Source: Loktanella sp. PT4BL
Lineage (GTDB): Bacteria > Pseudomonadota > Alphaproteobacteria > Rhodobacterales > Rhodobacteraceae
Reading direction: 5' to 3'
DNA: 64,000 nucleotides
Assembly (NCBI RefSeq): GCF_003201935.1
Contig: NZ_QJJL01000004.1
Coordinates: forward strand, 1-64,000
The notes beneath the pieces are model-generated. The model worked only from the letters and a program-made list of their open reading frames with translations. It did no database searches and had not been told where the DNA came from. The first letter of the stretch is position 1. Every line of letters begins with the position of its first letter. Below, piece after piece: positions 53,559-61,137 of this stretch. The translations under genes were made by a program, and so were the position numbers.

Positions 53559-54103
53559 CGTGCCATACACTCCCGCAGGGCTATCAGGCTCCGGCGCAAC
53601 CATGTGCGCATCGTGTTGAGCGGCACATTAAACTGCTCGGACAGTTCCTGATAGCTTTGCCCCTGAAGATATGCGCCCGAAATCGCGGCACGGCGGTCCG
53701 CGTCCAACTCATCCAGGCACTGTGTAATGCGTTTTGCCTCGGAATGGGCAATTGCCGCCTGTTCCGGCGACATCCCGGGCGCAGGGAGCCGTTCGCTATA
53801 ATCGGCGACATCGTGATCCACGTGACGCGCACGCAGGCGGTCAATGGCCGTATTCCGCGCAATCGTGATGAGCCATGTCATCGGCGAATGGCCCGTCACC
53901 TGATAGCGACCGGCATTCTTCCAGACTTTGACGTAGGTCTCTTGCATGGCATCCTCGGCTGCTGCGCGTTCAGTCAACACACGCAGACACACAGCGAATA
54001 GTTTCCCCGAGGTGGCATCATAAAGTTCCGAGAACGCCGTTTGATTGCCCAAAGCGGTTTGCGCAATCAGCGCTTCTATTTCGTCGCGGCCATCAGTTTT
54101 CAT
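53555..54103 (-). CDS. ECF-family RNA polymerase sigma factor
   Basis: A 182-residue alternative sigma factor. Region 2 spans about residues 15-85 with FSELYDATSGKLFAVCLRVL and AMQETYVKVWKNAGRY. Region 4 follows near 125-180 with AAISGAYLQGQSYQELSEQF and NVPLNTMRTWLRRSLIALRE. Its order with an RskA-type gene matches the SigK group. The inducing signal is unknown. Coupled translation with the anti-sigma factor keeps the two balanced. Confidence 0.93.
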   Translation of the reverse strand: MKTDGRDEIEALIAQTALGNQTAFSELYDATSGKLFAVCLRVLTERAAAEDAMQETYVKVWKNAGRYQVTGHSPMTWLITIARNTAIDRLRARHVDHDVADYSERLPAPGMSPEQAAIAHSEAKRITQCLDELDADRRAAISGAYLQGQSYQELSEQFNVPLNTMRTWLRRSLIALRECMAR

Positions 54104-54213
54104 TGTTTATCAATATCAGAAGGCCACGCATGGGTTACAAATGTTCCGAAGAGTCTATCGGCAAAACTTTGGGTTGGCCAACGTCTTTCTCACACCGAAA
54201 AACTAGAGCCGCG

Positions 54214-54240
54214 TGAAACTTTATCCAGTGGTCTCACGTG
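54214..54240 (+). promoter_or_regulatory. Candidate ECF-type promoter upstream of DUF7282 gene
   Basis: TGAAAC, 17 bases, then CGTG, lies 54 bases before the DUF7282 start. This resembles generic ECF promoters, which use GGAAC-type -35 and CGT-type -10 elements, and the adjacent divergent gene is an ECF sigma factor. The match is loose and untested. Confidence 0.3.
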
Positions 54241-54293
54241 TTTTCGTCGATCTGCCGGACATAACGTCCCGTGGAATAACGATGGAGAGACAC

Positions 54294-54707
54294 ATGAAGA
54301 CATTTATTTCAGCAATCGCCCTGAGCATCGCCGCAACCGGCGCATTTGCCGCCGCCCATGCCGTGACCCCCTCGGTCGAAGCCGCCAACCAGTCCGTTGC
54401 CAATGGCATCGTCAGCGCAAGCATGGTTGTCGCGGCCGAAAACGGCTGGATGGTTGTGCACAGAACCGATGCGACGATGGCACCGGGCCCTGTGGTCGGT
54501 TACGCGCCGCTGCGCAAAGGTGACAACGTTGATGTCGCAGCAATCCTGACCGAAGAGGTCGCCCCTGGTGATATGCTGATGCTGATGGTGCACTCCGAGG
54601 CTGGTGGTACGATGACAGGCGGCTTTGAATACACACTTGGTGCCGTAGAAGACGGCCCGATCCGTGTTGACGGAAATCTTGTGATGGCTGTGATCACCGC
54701 CGAGTAA
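54294..54707 (+). CDS. Exported DUF7282-type protein
   Basis: A 137-residue secreted protein starting at ATG 54294, with GGAGAG eight bases upstream. The signal peptide is MKTFISAIALSIAATGAFAA. The mature domain is beta-rich and shows VVAAENGWMVVHRTDATM, VVGYAPLRKGDNVDVAAIL and MLMVHSEAGG, typical of the DUF7282 family. Its function is unknown. It is divergent from the sigma/anti-sigma pair and could be the regulon's local target. Confidence 0.82.
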   Translation: MKTFISAIALSIAATGAFAAAHAVTPSVEAANQSVANGIVSASMVVAAENGWMVVHRTDATMAPGPVVGYAPLRKGDNVDVAAILTEEVAPGDMLMLMVHSEAGGTMTGGFEYTLGAVEDGPIRVDGNLVMAVITAE

Positions 54708-54769
54708 GCGTCAGAAATTCTTTGGCCCAAGGTTCCGAGTTTTGCGTTTCTGATATCGGCCAAGGAAAT

Positions 54770-54808
54770 GGATCGCCCGCAACGCCGTCCCCGGGTTGCG
54801 GGCGATCC
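54770..54808. terminator. Bidirectional terminator between DUF7282 and VOC genes
   Basis: GGATCGCCCGCAAC pairs perfectly with GTTGCGGGCGATCC across an 11-base loop. It lies between the convergent genes ending at 54707 and 54812. T tracts are weak on both sides, but the stem is very stable. Confidence 0.75.
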
Positions 54809-54811
54809 CTC

Positions 54812-55225
54812 TTAGGTCGCGAAGACGCCGTCCATATCGGCGTAGCCCTTGACTTCAATCGGGTTGCCGGACGGATCACGGAAAAACATTGTCCATTGCT
54901 CACCCGGCTCACCTTTGAAGCGCACGGAGGGTGCGATGATAAAATCGGTCTGACGCTCTTCAAGGCGCCCGGCCAATGCAGTCCAGTCTTCCAGCGGCAG
55001 GACAATCCCGAAATGGGGCATCGGCACCATGTGGTCGCCCACTTTGCCTGTCGGTTCATTGGCAAAGGGCGTGCCCAAGTGCAGGCTCAGCTGATGGCCG
55101 AAAAAGTCGAAATCCACCCAGGTATCGGTCGAACGCCCTTCGGTCGCGCCCAATGCACCGGAATAGAATTCTCGGGACTCGTCCAAATCCAAAACATGAA
55201 AGGCAAAATGGAATGGGTGCGGCAT
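54812..55225 (-). CDS. VOC-superfamily protein
   Basis: A 137-residue vicinal-oxygen-chelate fold protein. The start at 55225 gives MPHPFHFAFHVLDLDESREF, and the frame to 55384 upstream is not needed. HFAFHV and HFGIVLPLEDWTALAGRL have the metal-ligand His residues of the paired beta-alpha-beta motifs, and MFFRDPSGNPIEVKGYAD has the final Glu. It belongs to the glyoxalase/bleomycin-resistance/dioxygenase group. The reaction cannot be assigned. Confidence 0.88.
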   Translation of the reverse strand: MPHPFHFAFHVLDLDESREFYSGALGATEGRSTDTWVDFDFFGHQLSLHLGTPFANEPTGKVGDHMVPMPHFGIVLPLEDWTALAGRLEERQTDFIIAPSVRFKGEPGEQWTMFFRDPSGNPIEVKGYADMDGVFAT

Positions 55226-55314
55226 GATCTTGTCCTTTGCGAATGAGGGCCGTTGAGGTGTTCCGGCTTTCCGCCTACACCTAGCGGCAACAACTTTCAA
55301 AGGGGAGACCAGAA

Positions 55315-56607
55315 ATGACCGACGGCCCAAGCTATGGCTTTGACACGCTGCAAATTCACGCAGGCGCCCGCCCTGATCCGGCAACAGGCGCGCGCCAAGT
55401 GCCGATCTACCAGACCACCGCCTATGTGTTCCGCGATGCAGACCACGCGGCGGCTTTGTTCAACCTCCAAGAGGTTGGCTATATCTATTCCCGCCTGACC
55501 AACCCCACAGTTGCCGCGCTGCAAGAACGCATCGCGACACTTGAAGGCGGTGTTGGCGGTGTGTGCTGTTCGTCCGGTCACGCGGCGCAAATCATGGCGC
55601 TCTTCCCGCTGATGCAGCCGGGGCGCAACATTGTCGCGTCCAGCCGCCTCTATGGTGGCACCGTCACGCAGTTCAGCCAGACGATAAAACGCTTTGGCTG
55701 GTCCGCGAAATTCGTGGACTTTGATGATCATGCCGCAGTCGCGGCCGCCATCGACGACGACACGCGCGCGGTGTTCTGCGAAGCCATCGCCAACCCGGGC
55801 GGCCATATCACCGACCTTGATGCGATCTCGGCCATTTCCGATGCGGCAGGCATTCCTTTGATCGTCGATAACACATCCGCCACGCCGTACCTGTGCCGCC
55901 CGATTGAACATGGCGCAACACTGGTCGTCCACTCCACCACAAAATACCTGACAGGCAATGGCACTGTCACCGGTGGATGCGTCGTTGACAGCGGAAAATT
56001 CGACTGGGCCGCGAACGATAAATTCCCGTCCCTCAGCCAACCCGAGCCCGCCTATCACGGCCTGAAGTTTGCCGAGACATTCGGCCCACTGGCCTTTACG
56101 TTCCACGGCATTGCCATCGGTCTGCGCGATCTGGGCATGACAATGAACCCGCAAGCCGCGCATTACACGCTGATGGGGATCGAAACTCTGTCGCTGCGCA
56201 TGGAACGTCATGTCGAGAACGCGATGAAGATCGCTAAATGGCTCGAGGATGATCCGCGCACAGAATACGTGACTTATGCCGGGCTTGAGAGCTCACCCTA
56301 TTCCAAACTGGTGCCAAAAATCTGCCCCAAGGGTGCAGGTGCCTTGTTCACCGTCGCCGTAAAGGGCGGCTATGACGCCTGTATCAAGCTCGTCGATAGC
56401 CTCGAGATATTTAGCCATGTGGCTAACCTTGGGGATACGCGCAGTCTGATCATCCACTCGGCCTCGACCACGCACCGCCAGTTGACGGCAGAGCAACAAG
56501 AGGCCGCAGGTGCTGGCCCGGGCATCGTGCGTTTGTCCATCGGGATCGAGGATGCCGACGATCTGATTGCCGATCTCGATCAGGCCTTGGCAAAAGCGAC
56601 TGCCTGA
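55315..56607 (+). CDS. metY: O-acetylhomoserine sulfhydrylase (MetY type)
   Basis: A PLP enzyme of the Cys/Met metabolism family that joins sulfide (or methanethiol) to O-acetylhomoserine. The start ATG 55315 has AAAGGGGAG upstream. YIYSRLTNPTVAALQERIA, then GGVGGVCCSSGHAAQIMAL bind the cofactor. VVHSTTKYLTGNGTVTGG contains the Schiff-base Lys near residue 213. At 430 residues it belongs to the longer MetY group and not to MetB/MetC. NLGDTRSLIIHSASTTHRQL is a strong MetY signature. A terminator follows. Confidence 0.93.
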   Translation: MTDGPSYGFDTLQIHAGARPDPATGARQVPIYQTTAYVFRDADHAAALFNLQEVGYIYSRLTNPTVAALQERIATLEGGVGGVCCSSGHAAQIMALFPLMQPGRNIVASSRLYGGTVTQFSQTIKRFGWSAKFVDFDDHAAVAAAIDDDTRAVFCEAIANPGGHITDLDAISAISDAAGIPLIVDNTSATPYLCRPIEHGATLVVHSTTKYLTGNGTVTGGCVVDSGKFDWAANDKFPSLSQPEPAYHGLKFAETFGPLAFTFHGIAIGLRDLGMTMNPQAAHYTLMGIETLSLRMERHVENAMKIAKWLEDDPRTEYVTYAGLESSPYSKLVPKICPKGAGALFTVAVKGGYDACIKLVDSLEIFSHVANLGDTRSLIIHSASTTHRQLTAEQQEAAGAGPGIVRLSIGIEDADDLIADLDQALAKATA

Positions 56608-56613
56608 CACGAA

Positions 56614-56648
56614 GAAACCCGCCCGTGCCCTTGGCGTGGGCGGGTTTC
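56614..56648 (+). terminator. Terminator after metY
   Basis: GAAACCCGCCC pairs with GGGCGGGTTTC across a 13-base loop, seven bases after the metY stop, followed by TGCTTTAGGG. The A/T ends of the stem support intrinsic termination. Confidence 0.75.
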
Positions 56649-56710
56649 TGCTTTAGGGTTCCTGCATGGGGGCAAAACGCGTTTTGCCTGTGGGACCAAC
56701 ATGCTAGAGC

Positions 56711-59332
56711 GTGACAATGATCACCAACTTTGCGCTATCGCTTTCGCTTGACGGAATTGAGCTGCTTCATCGCGTGCCGCGCGGCTGGCGGCCGGTTGGA
56801 CGCGTCGATGTGGCCAGCAAAACGCTTGAGGAAGATCTGAGCGCGCTGCGTGAAAAGGCCCTGTTGATCGAACCCGACGGCCTCCGGACCAAACTGGTGA
56901 TTCCACTCGATCAGATCAAATACCTTGCACTGGACGGGACACGCACCACCGAGGATGACATTCACGCTGCGTTGGATGGCGCCACACCCTATGCGCTGGG
57001 TGATCTGGTCATTGATAGTGAAAAAAGTGGCGGACGCACCCATGTTGCCGCTGTCGCACGCGAGACACTCAACGAGGCAGAGGCCTTTGCCGATGCCCAT
57101 GGTTTTCAGCCTGTCGCCTTTGTCGCAGTACCCGAACCCTTCACCTTTCAAAAAGAAGTCTTCTTTGGCCCGACAGACATGGCGCGCAGCATTGTTGGCC
57201 CTGACGCGATCATTGAACGCGATGACCTTCCGGTCATGCCAGTCGGCACGCGGATCAAATCGCGCCTTCTGGTGTTCGATCAACCCGAAAATGTGGAAGA
57301 GGACACGTATAAAGACGACCTCGCCATATTGATGGCATCTCAGGATACGCCCGCACCGGTTGCGGCCGAGACCGGGGTCATCGCTGAGGCCGAAAAAGCC
57401 CCTGCACCGGTTGCGCCAAGACAGGCAATGTGGATTGACCGTATCCCGCCCGAGCATCATGCGCGGACCACTGCGGAAATGCCTGAAGCCGCACCCGCTT
57501 CTACAGCGGCCAAAGTTGCATTGGCAAAACCTGTGCTGTTGGATCTGGTGATCCCCGAGCATCACCGCAAAACGCCCAAGAAGGCAAAGTCACCGCTTGT
57601 TGCCGTATTTGGCGGACAAAAAAGTGCAGCCCTTGCCGTGTCGCTCGGGACACCGGCATCGCAGGTAGCGGCCCCCGCGATTGCGCCGCAGGCGAACCGG
57701 CCGACAGCTCCAGACGCAAGTCGCCCTAAAAGCGCACCAGAGACGAACAAACGCCCTGCCCTGATTGCCGCTGGCATTGCTGCGGCCACTTTGGTGTTGG
57801 GTGGCGTCATCTGGTCCCAGCAGACGACGACTGAAACAGCCGCCCTTGCGCCAGAGCCTCCGGTTGCAACCGAAGAGGTGGTCATCGCGCAGGCACCATT
57901 AGAACAGTCGAACGTTGAGCAAGCGGCACCGGAGGCAGGCCCAGAGATTGCCGAGTTCAGGGTCCCGGATCTTACCGCGCCACAGATCACGGGCAGTGAA
58001 CTTGCGACAACCGGACCGGAAGCCCCTGCGACACGCAGCGCTGCACCTGCGGAACTAGCGGTTGCCGCAGCGGACGCACCCCTCACAACAGTGCAGGCCC
58101 CGCCTGCCCCACCGGTCGAGGAAACAGAAACAGCCGAAGCCACCGTTGGTGCCCCCGTCCTGCGCGCTCAGGTACTCAGCCCCGACGAGGCCGAACGCAT
58201 CTATGACGCGACCGGTGTCTGGCAGCGTGCCCCACGGTTCTTTGACATCCCGTCGGGCGCAATTCCGTTGGCATTTGATCGCCCTGCGGACGTAACCGCA
58301 CCTGACCGGATCAAACGGCCCGACATGGCGCAGCTTGACGGGTTTGAAACCGATCTCAGTTTTATTGCCCCGGCCAATCCCCCCGCACCCGACGTGACAT
58401 TTGCGCGGGACGCGGACGGGTTCATTCTGGCAACCGAGGAAGGCACCGTTACGCCGGAAGGTGCCTTGGTCTTTGCGGGGCTGCCTGACCTTGCAATCAC
58501 GCCACGCCCGGAACTCAGCCAAGCTGATCTGGAGCGCTTTGCGCTTCTCGCGCCGGCCCCTGAAGGTGTGGTGATCATCCCGGGCACGCCGGCTGTCGTG
58601 CCACCTTTGCGCCCTGCGGATGCGGCATTGCCCGAACCGGAAGAGGCGCCAGAGGATACAACCGTTGCCTCTGCCACACCTACACCGGAGGCGCCAACAC
58701 CCGGCGCTGTTGGCCTTGGAGGGCTCGAGCTCCAAAACACCGGCACGATTTCACTTGATACAGCCGTCGTGGAAGAACGCGCGCTTGTTGATCTGCGCCC
58801 CCGCCTGCGCCCACAGGGGCTTGCGGCAAGGGTCGACCCCGGCACGCCGGATATCACCGATATTCTGGCAGGTATCGCGGCCGAAGATGCGACCTTGCGG
58901 TTTGACAACAGCACCGCACTGGCTGTTGTGCTGTCAATCCGCCCTGATGCACGCCCGTCAGGCTTTGCCAATGTCGTCGCCGCCGCCTCTGCCCGCACTC
59001 AACCACAGCCAGCGCCCCCTGCACCATCAGCCCCCGAAAGTACCGCACCTGTCGTTGCTGCCGCGCCGGTCGCGCCACAGAATGTCCAGCCCGTGCCGGG
59101 CGGTGTTGCACGTGCGGCCACGCAAGAAGACGCGATCCGCCTGCGTGAGATCAATCTGATCGGTGTCTATGGACGCCCCAATGCCCGCCGCGCTCTCGTC
59201 CGCCTGAGCAACGGGCGCTACGTGCGCGTCGAAATCGGAAGCGAGCTTGATGGCGGGCAGGTCACCGCCATCGGGGATAGCGCGCTGAATTACGTCAAAC
59301 GCGGGCGGACCTACGCGATCGAATTGCCATAA
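56711..59332 (+). CDS. Large membrane protein with GspL/PilM-like N-terminus and GspC/PilP-like C-terminus
   Basis: An 873-residue protein of unassigned function. It starts at GTG 56711 or ATG 56717. Residues 1-150 resemble the actin-like cytoplasmic domain of GspL/PilM (LSLSLDGIELLHRVPRGW, TKLVIPLDQIKYLALDG, AALDGATPYALGDLVID). A Pro/Ala-rich linker leads to one membrane helix near residue 350 (LIAAGIAAATLVLGGVIW). A very long Ala/Pro/Glu-rich extension, probably periplasmic, follows. The last 60 residues resemble the GspC/PilP homology region: INLIGVYGRPNARRALVRLS and VEIGSELDGGQVTAIGDSAL. No other secretion or pilus genes are nearby. Confidence 0.7.
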   Translation: MTMITNFALSLSLDGIELLHRVPRGWRPVGRVDVASKTLEEDLSALREKALLIEPDGLRTKLVIPLDQIKYLALDGTRTTEDDIHAALDGATPYALGDLVIDSEKSGGRTHVAAVARETLNEAEAFADAHGFQPVAFVAVPEPFTFQKEVFFGPTDMARSIVGPDAIIERDDLPVMPVGTRIKSRLLVFDQPENVEEDTYKDDLAILMASQDTPAPVAAETGVIAEAEKAPAPVAPRQAMWIDRIPPEHHARTTAEMPEAAPASTAAKVALAKPVLLDLVIPEHHRKTPKKAKSPLVAVFGGQKSAALAVSLGTPASQVAAPAIAPQANRPTAPDASRPKSAPETNKRPALIAAGIAAATLVLGGVIWSQQTTTETAALAPEPPVATEEVVIAQAPLEQSNVEQAAPEAGPEIAEFRVPDLTAPQITGSELATTGPEAPATRSAAPAELAVAAADAPLTTVQAPPAPPVEETETAEATVGAPVLRAQVLSPDEAERIYDATGVWQRAPRFFDIPSGAIPLAFDRPADVTAPDRIKRPDMAQLDGFETDLSFIAPANPPAPDVTFARDADGFILATEEGTVTPEGALVFAGLPDLAITPRPELSQADLERFALLAPAPEGVVIIPGTPAVVPPLRPADAALPEPEEAPEDTTVASATPTPEAPTPGAVGLGGLELQNTGTISLDTAVVEERALVDLRPRLRPQGLAARVDPGTPDITDILAGIAAEDATLRFDNSTALAVVLSIRPDARPSGFANVVAAASARTQPQPAPPAPSAPESTAPVVAAAPVAPQNVQPVPGGVARAATQEDAIRLREINLIGVYGRPNARRALVRLSNGRYVRVEIGSELDGGQVTAIGDSALNYVKRGRTYAIELP

Positions 59333-60427
59333 CTAGCTTGCCTTCAGAACACCGCGGTCGATCTGGTCGGCTTCGATGCTCTCGAACAGCGCCTTGAAGT
59401 TCCCTTCGCCAAAGCCGTCATCGCCCTTGCGCTGGATGAACTCGAAAAAGATCGGGCCGATCACGGTCTTGGAGAAGATCTGCAAAAGGATGCGGGTTTC
59501 GCCGCCGTCCACAACACCCTCACCGTCAATCAGGATACCGTGCTTCATCATCCGCTCTTTGGGCTCATCATGGCCCACAACGCGGGTGTAGCTCAGGTCA
59601 TAATAGGCCTCGGGCGGCTTGGGCATGAACTTGATACCCCGCAAGGCAATCTCATCCGTCGCGTCATAAAGGTCATGCGCGCCCACAGCGATATGCTGGA
59701 TACCCTCGCCCTTGTACCGCTTGAGGTATTCGACGATCTGCCCCGTTTCCCCGCGGTCTTCGTTGATCGGGATGCGGATCCGCCCGCAGGGAGACGTCAG
59801 CGCGCGCGACAAGAGGCCGGTGAACTTGCCCTCGATATCAAAGAACCGGATCTCGCGGAAATTGAAAAGGTCACCGTAGAACCTGAACCAAAGGTCCATG
59901 TTCCCCTTGTGCACATTATGTGTGAGGTGATCGAGATAGTGGAAACCGACCCCCGCAGGATGCGCGTCTGAGACCCAGTCGAATTCGGCGTTATAGGGGT
60001 TCGCTTCATAATACTGGTCAATGAAATAGATCAGGCTGCCGCCGATGCCGACGATTGCAGGCACGTCCAATGCCTTTCCATCGCCCTCATAGGGAACCGC
60101 CCCTTTGCTGACCGCATGTTCGAAGGCATGCTGCGCATCAACGACACGCCAGCCCATCGACGGCGCACAGGGGCCATGTTCGGCGACAAAGGCGCGTGCG
60201 TGGCTGCCCGGTTCATTGTTGATCACATAGGTGATATCGCCTTGCTGCCAAAGCTCGATATCTTTGGTCTTGTGCGTGGCGGTGTGGGTATAGCCCATCT
60301 GCGCAAACAAGGTGCGCAGGGTCTCTGGCTCTGGATGGGCAAATTCGACAAATTCGAAACCATCTGTCCCGGCTGGGTTTTCAGCGCTGATTGTGGCTTT
60401 CGGGGCGTCGTGCGGAAAAGGTCCCAT
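59333..60427 (-). CDS. hppD: 4-hydroxyphenylpyruvate dioxygenase
   Basis: Converts 4-hydroxyphenylpyruvate to homogentisate in tyrosine breakdown, with Fe(II). The ATG at 60427 has AGGAG seven bases upstream and gives MGPFPHDAPKATISAENPAG. The C-terminal VOC module carries the iron ligands: His in VGFHYLDHLTHNV, His in GIQHIAVGAHDLY and Glu in IFFEFIQRKG. At 364 residues it is typical. It is divergent from an Lrp/AsnC regulator, a usual arrangement for amino-acid catabolism, and its stop lies one base from the preceding plus-strand gene. Confidence 0.95.
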   Translation of the reverse strand: MGPFPHDAPKATISAENPAGTDGFEFVEFAHPEPETLRTLFAQMGYTHTATHKTKDIELWQQGDITYVINNEPGSHARAFVAEHGPCAPSMGWRVVDAQHAFEHAVSKGAVPYEGDGKALDVPAIVGIGGSLIYFIDQYYEANPYNAEFDWVSDAHPAGVGFHYLDHLTHNVHKGNMDLWFRFYGDLFNFREIRFFDIEGKFTGLLSRALTSPCGRIRIPINEDRGETGQIVEYLKRYKGEGIQHIAVGAHDLYDATDEIALRGIKFMPKPPEAYYDLSYTRVVGHDEPKERMMKHGILIDGEGVVDGGETRILLQIFSKTVIGPIFFEFIQRKGDDGFGEGNFKALFESIEADQIDRGVLKAS

Positions 60428-60556
60428 GGGTGATCTCCTATGCGTTTTGGAGACAATACAGCGAAATACCTGCAAATAATGCGCAATATATCCTTATATG
60501 ATTGCTATTTATACGAATTTCCCGCATATTATATAATATTTACGCAGGATTTATGC
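60428..60556. promoter_or_regulatory. Divergent hppD / Lrp-type promoter region
   Basis: A 129-base, strongly AT-rich gap between divergent genes. It contains short palindromic AT runs such as AATATAT-CC-TTATAT and ATTATATAAT. Lrp-type proteins bind such bent AT-rich DNA, so mutual control of hppD and the regulator gene is likely, though no defined operator can be named. Confidence 0.5.
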
Positions 60557-61015
60557 ATGGCGCTGGACGCCGCCGACCTTTCATTGCTGGCCATGCTGCA
60601 ACGCGATTCCGCCAAAACGGCGCAGGAACTGGGCGATGCACTGAATATGTCCGCCTCACAGGCAGGACGCCGCAAACAGCGGCTCGAAGCGGAAGGCTAT
60701 ATCGCAGGCTACCGCGCTTTTCTTTCACCGGAGAAAGTGGGGCTTTCGGTACAGGGTTTCATTCAGGTGGTCATGGCCACCCATACCGAAAAGAACGCGC
60801 GTGATTTTGTGCAATTGACCAGAACACGCCCCGAGATCGTCGGTGCGTGGACACTGACCGGAGAGGCCGATTATCTGTTGCGGGTCTATTGTCGCGATCT
60901 TGCGGCGCTGAACCTGCTGGTCCAACAGGTGCTATTGCCTCACCCCGCCGTCAGCCGTGTGCAAAGCCAGATTGTGATGGAACGGATCAAGCCCGACGCA
61001 CCCTTGCCACTTTAG
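60557..61015 (+). CDS. Lrp/AsnC-family transcriptional regulator
   Basis: A 152-residue regulator of the leucine-responsive type. The ATG at 60557 has AGGA eight bases upstream; the long frame from 60440 crosses the promoter region. The N-terminal winged helix-turn-helix reads DLSLLAMLQRDSAKTAQELG, then LNMSASQAGRRKQRLEAEGY. The C-terminal RAM domain (LSVQGFIQVVMATHTEKNAR and AWTLTGEADYLLRVYCRDLA) binds an effector amino acid. It probably controls the divergent hppD; tyrosine or phenylalanine is the expected effector by context only. Confidence 0.92.
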   Translation: MALDAADLSLLAMLQRDSAKTAQELGDALNMSASQAGRRKQRLEAEGYIAGYRAFLSPEKVGLSVQGFIQVVMATHTEKNARDFVQLTRTRPEIVGAWTLTGEADYLLRVYCRDLAALNLLVQQVLLPHPAVSRVQSQIVMERIKPDAPLPL

Positions 61016-61137
61016 GTAAAGCAGCGCGGATATTTCCCCATTCCTCCTTTCCAATGGAGGATGCCACGTTACAATGAACTAGACCCAATTCGCCAGACCA
61101 GCGCACCTCGCGCCGGTCAAGAGAGAGCCTGATCTTC

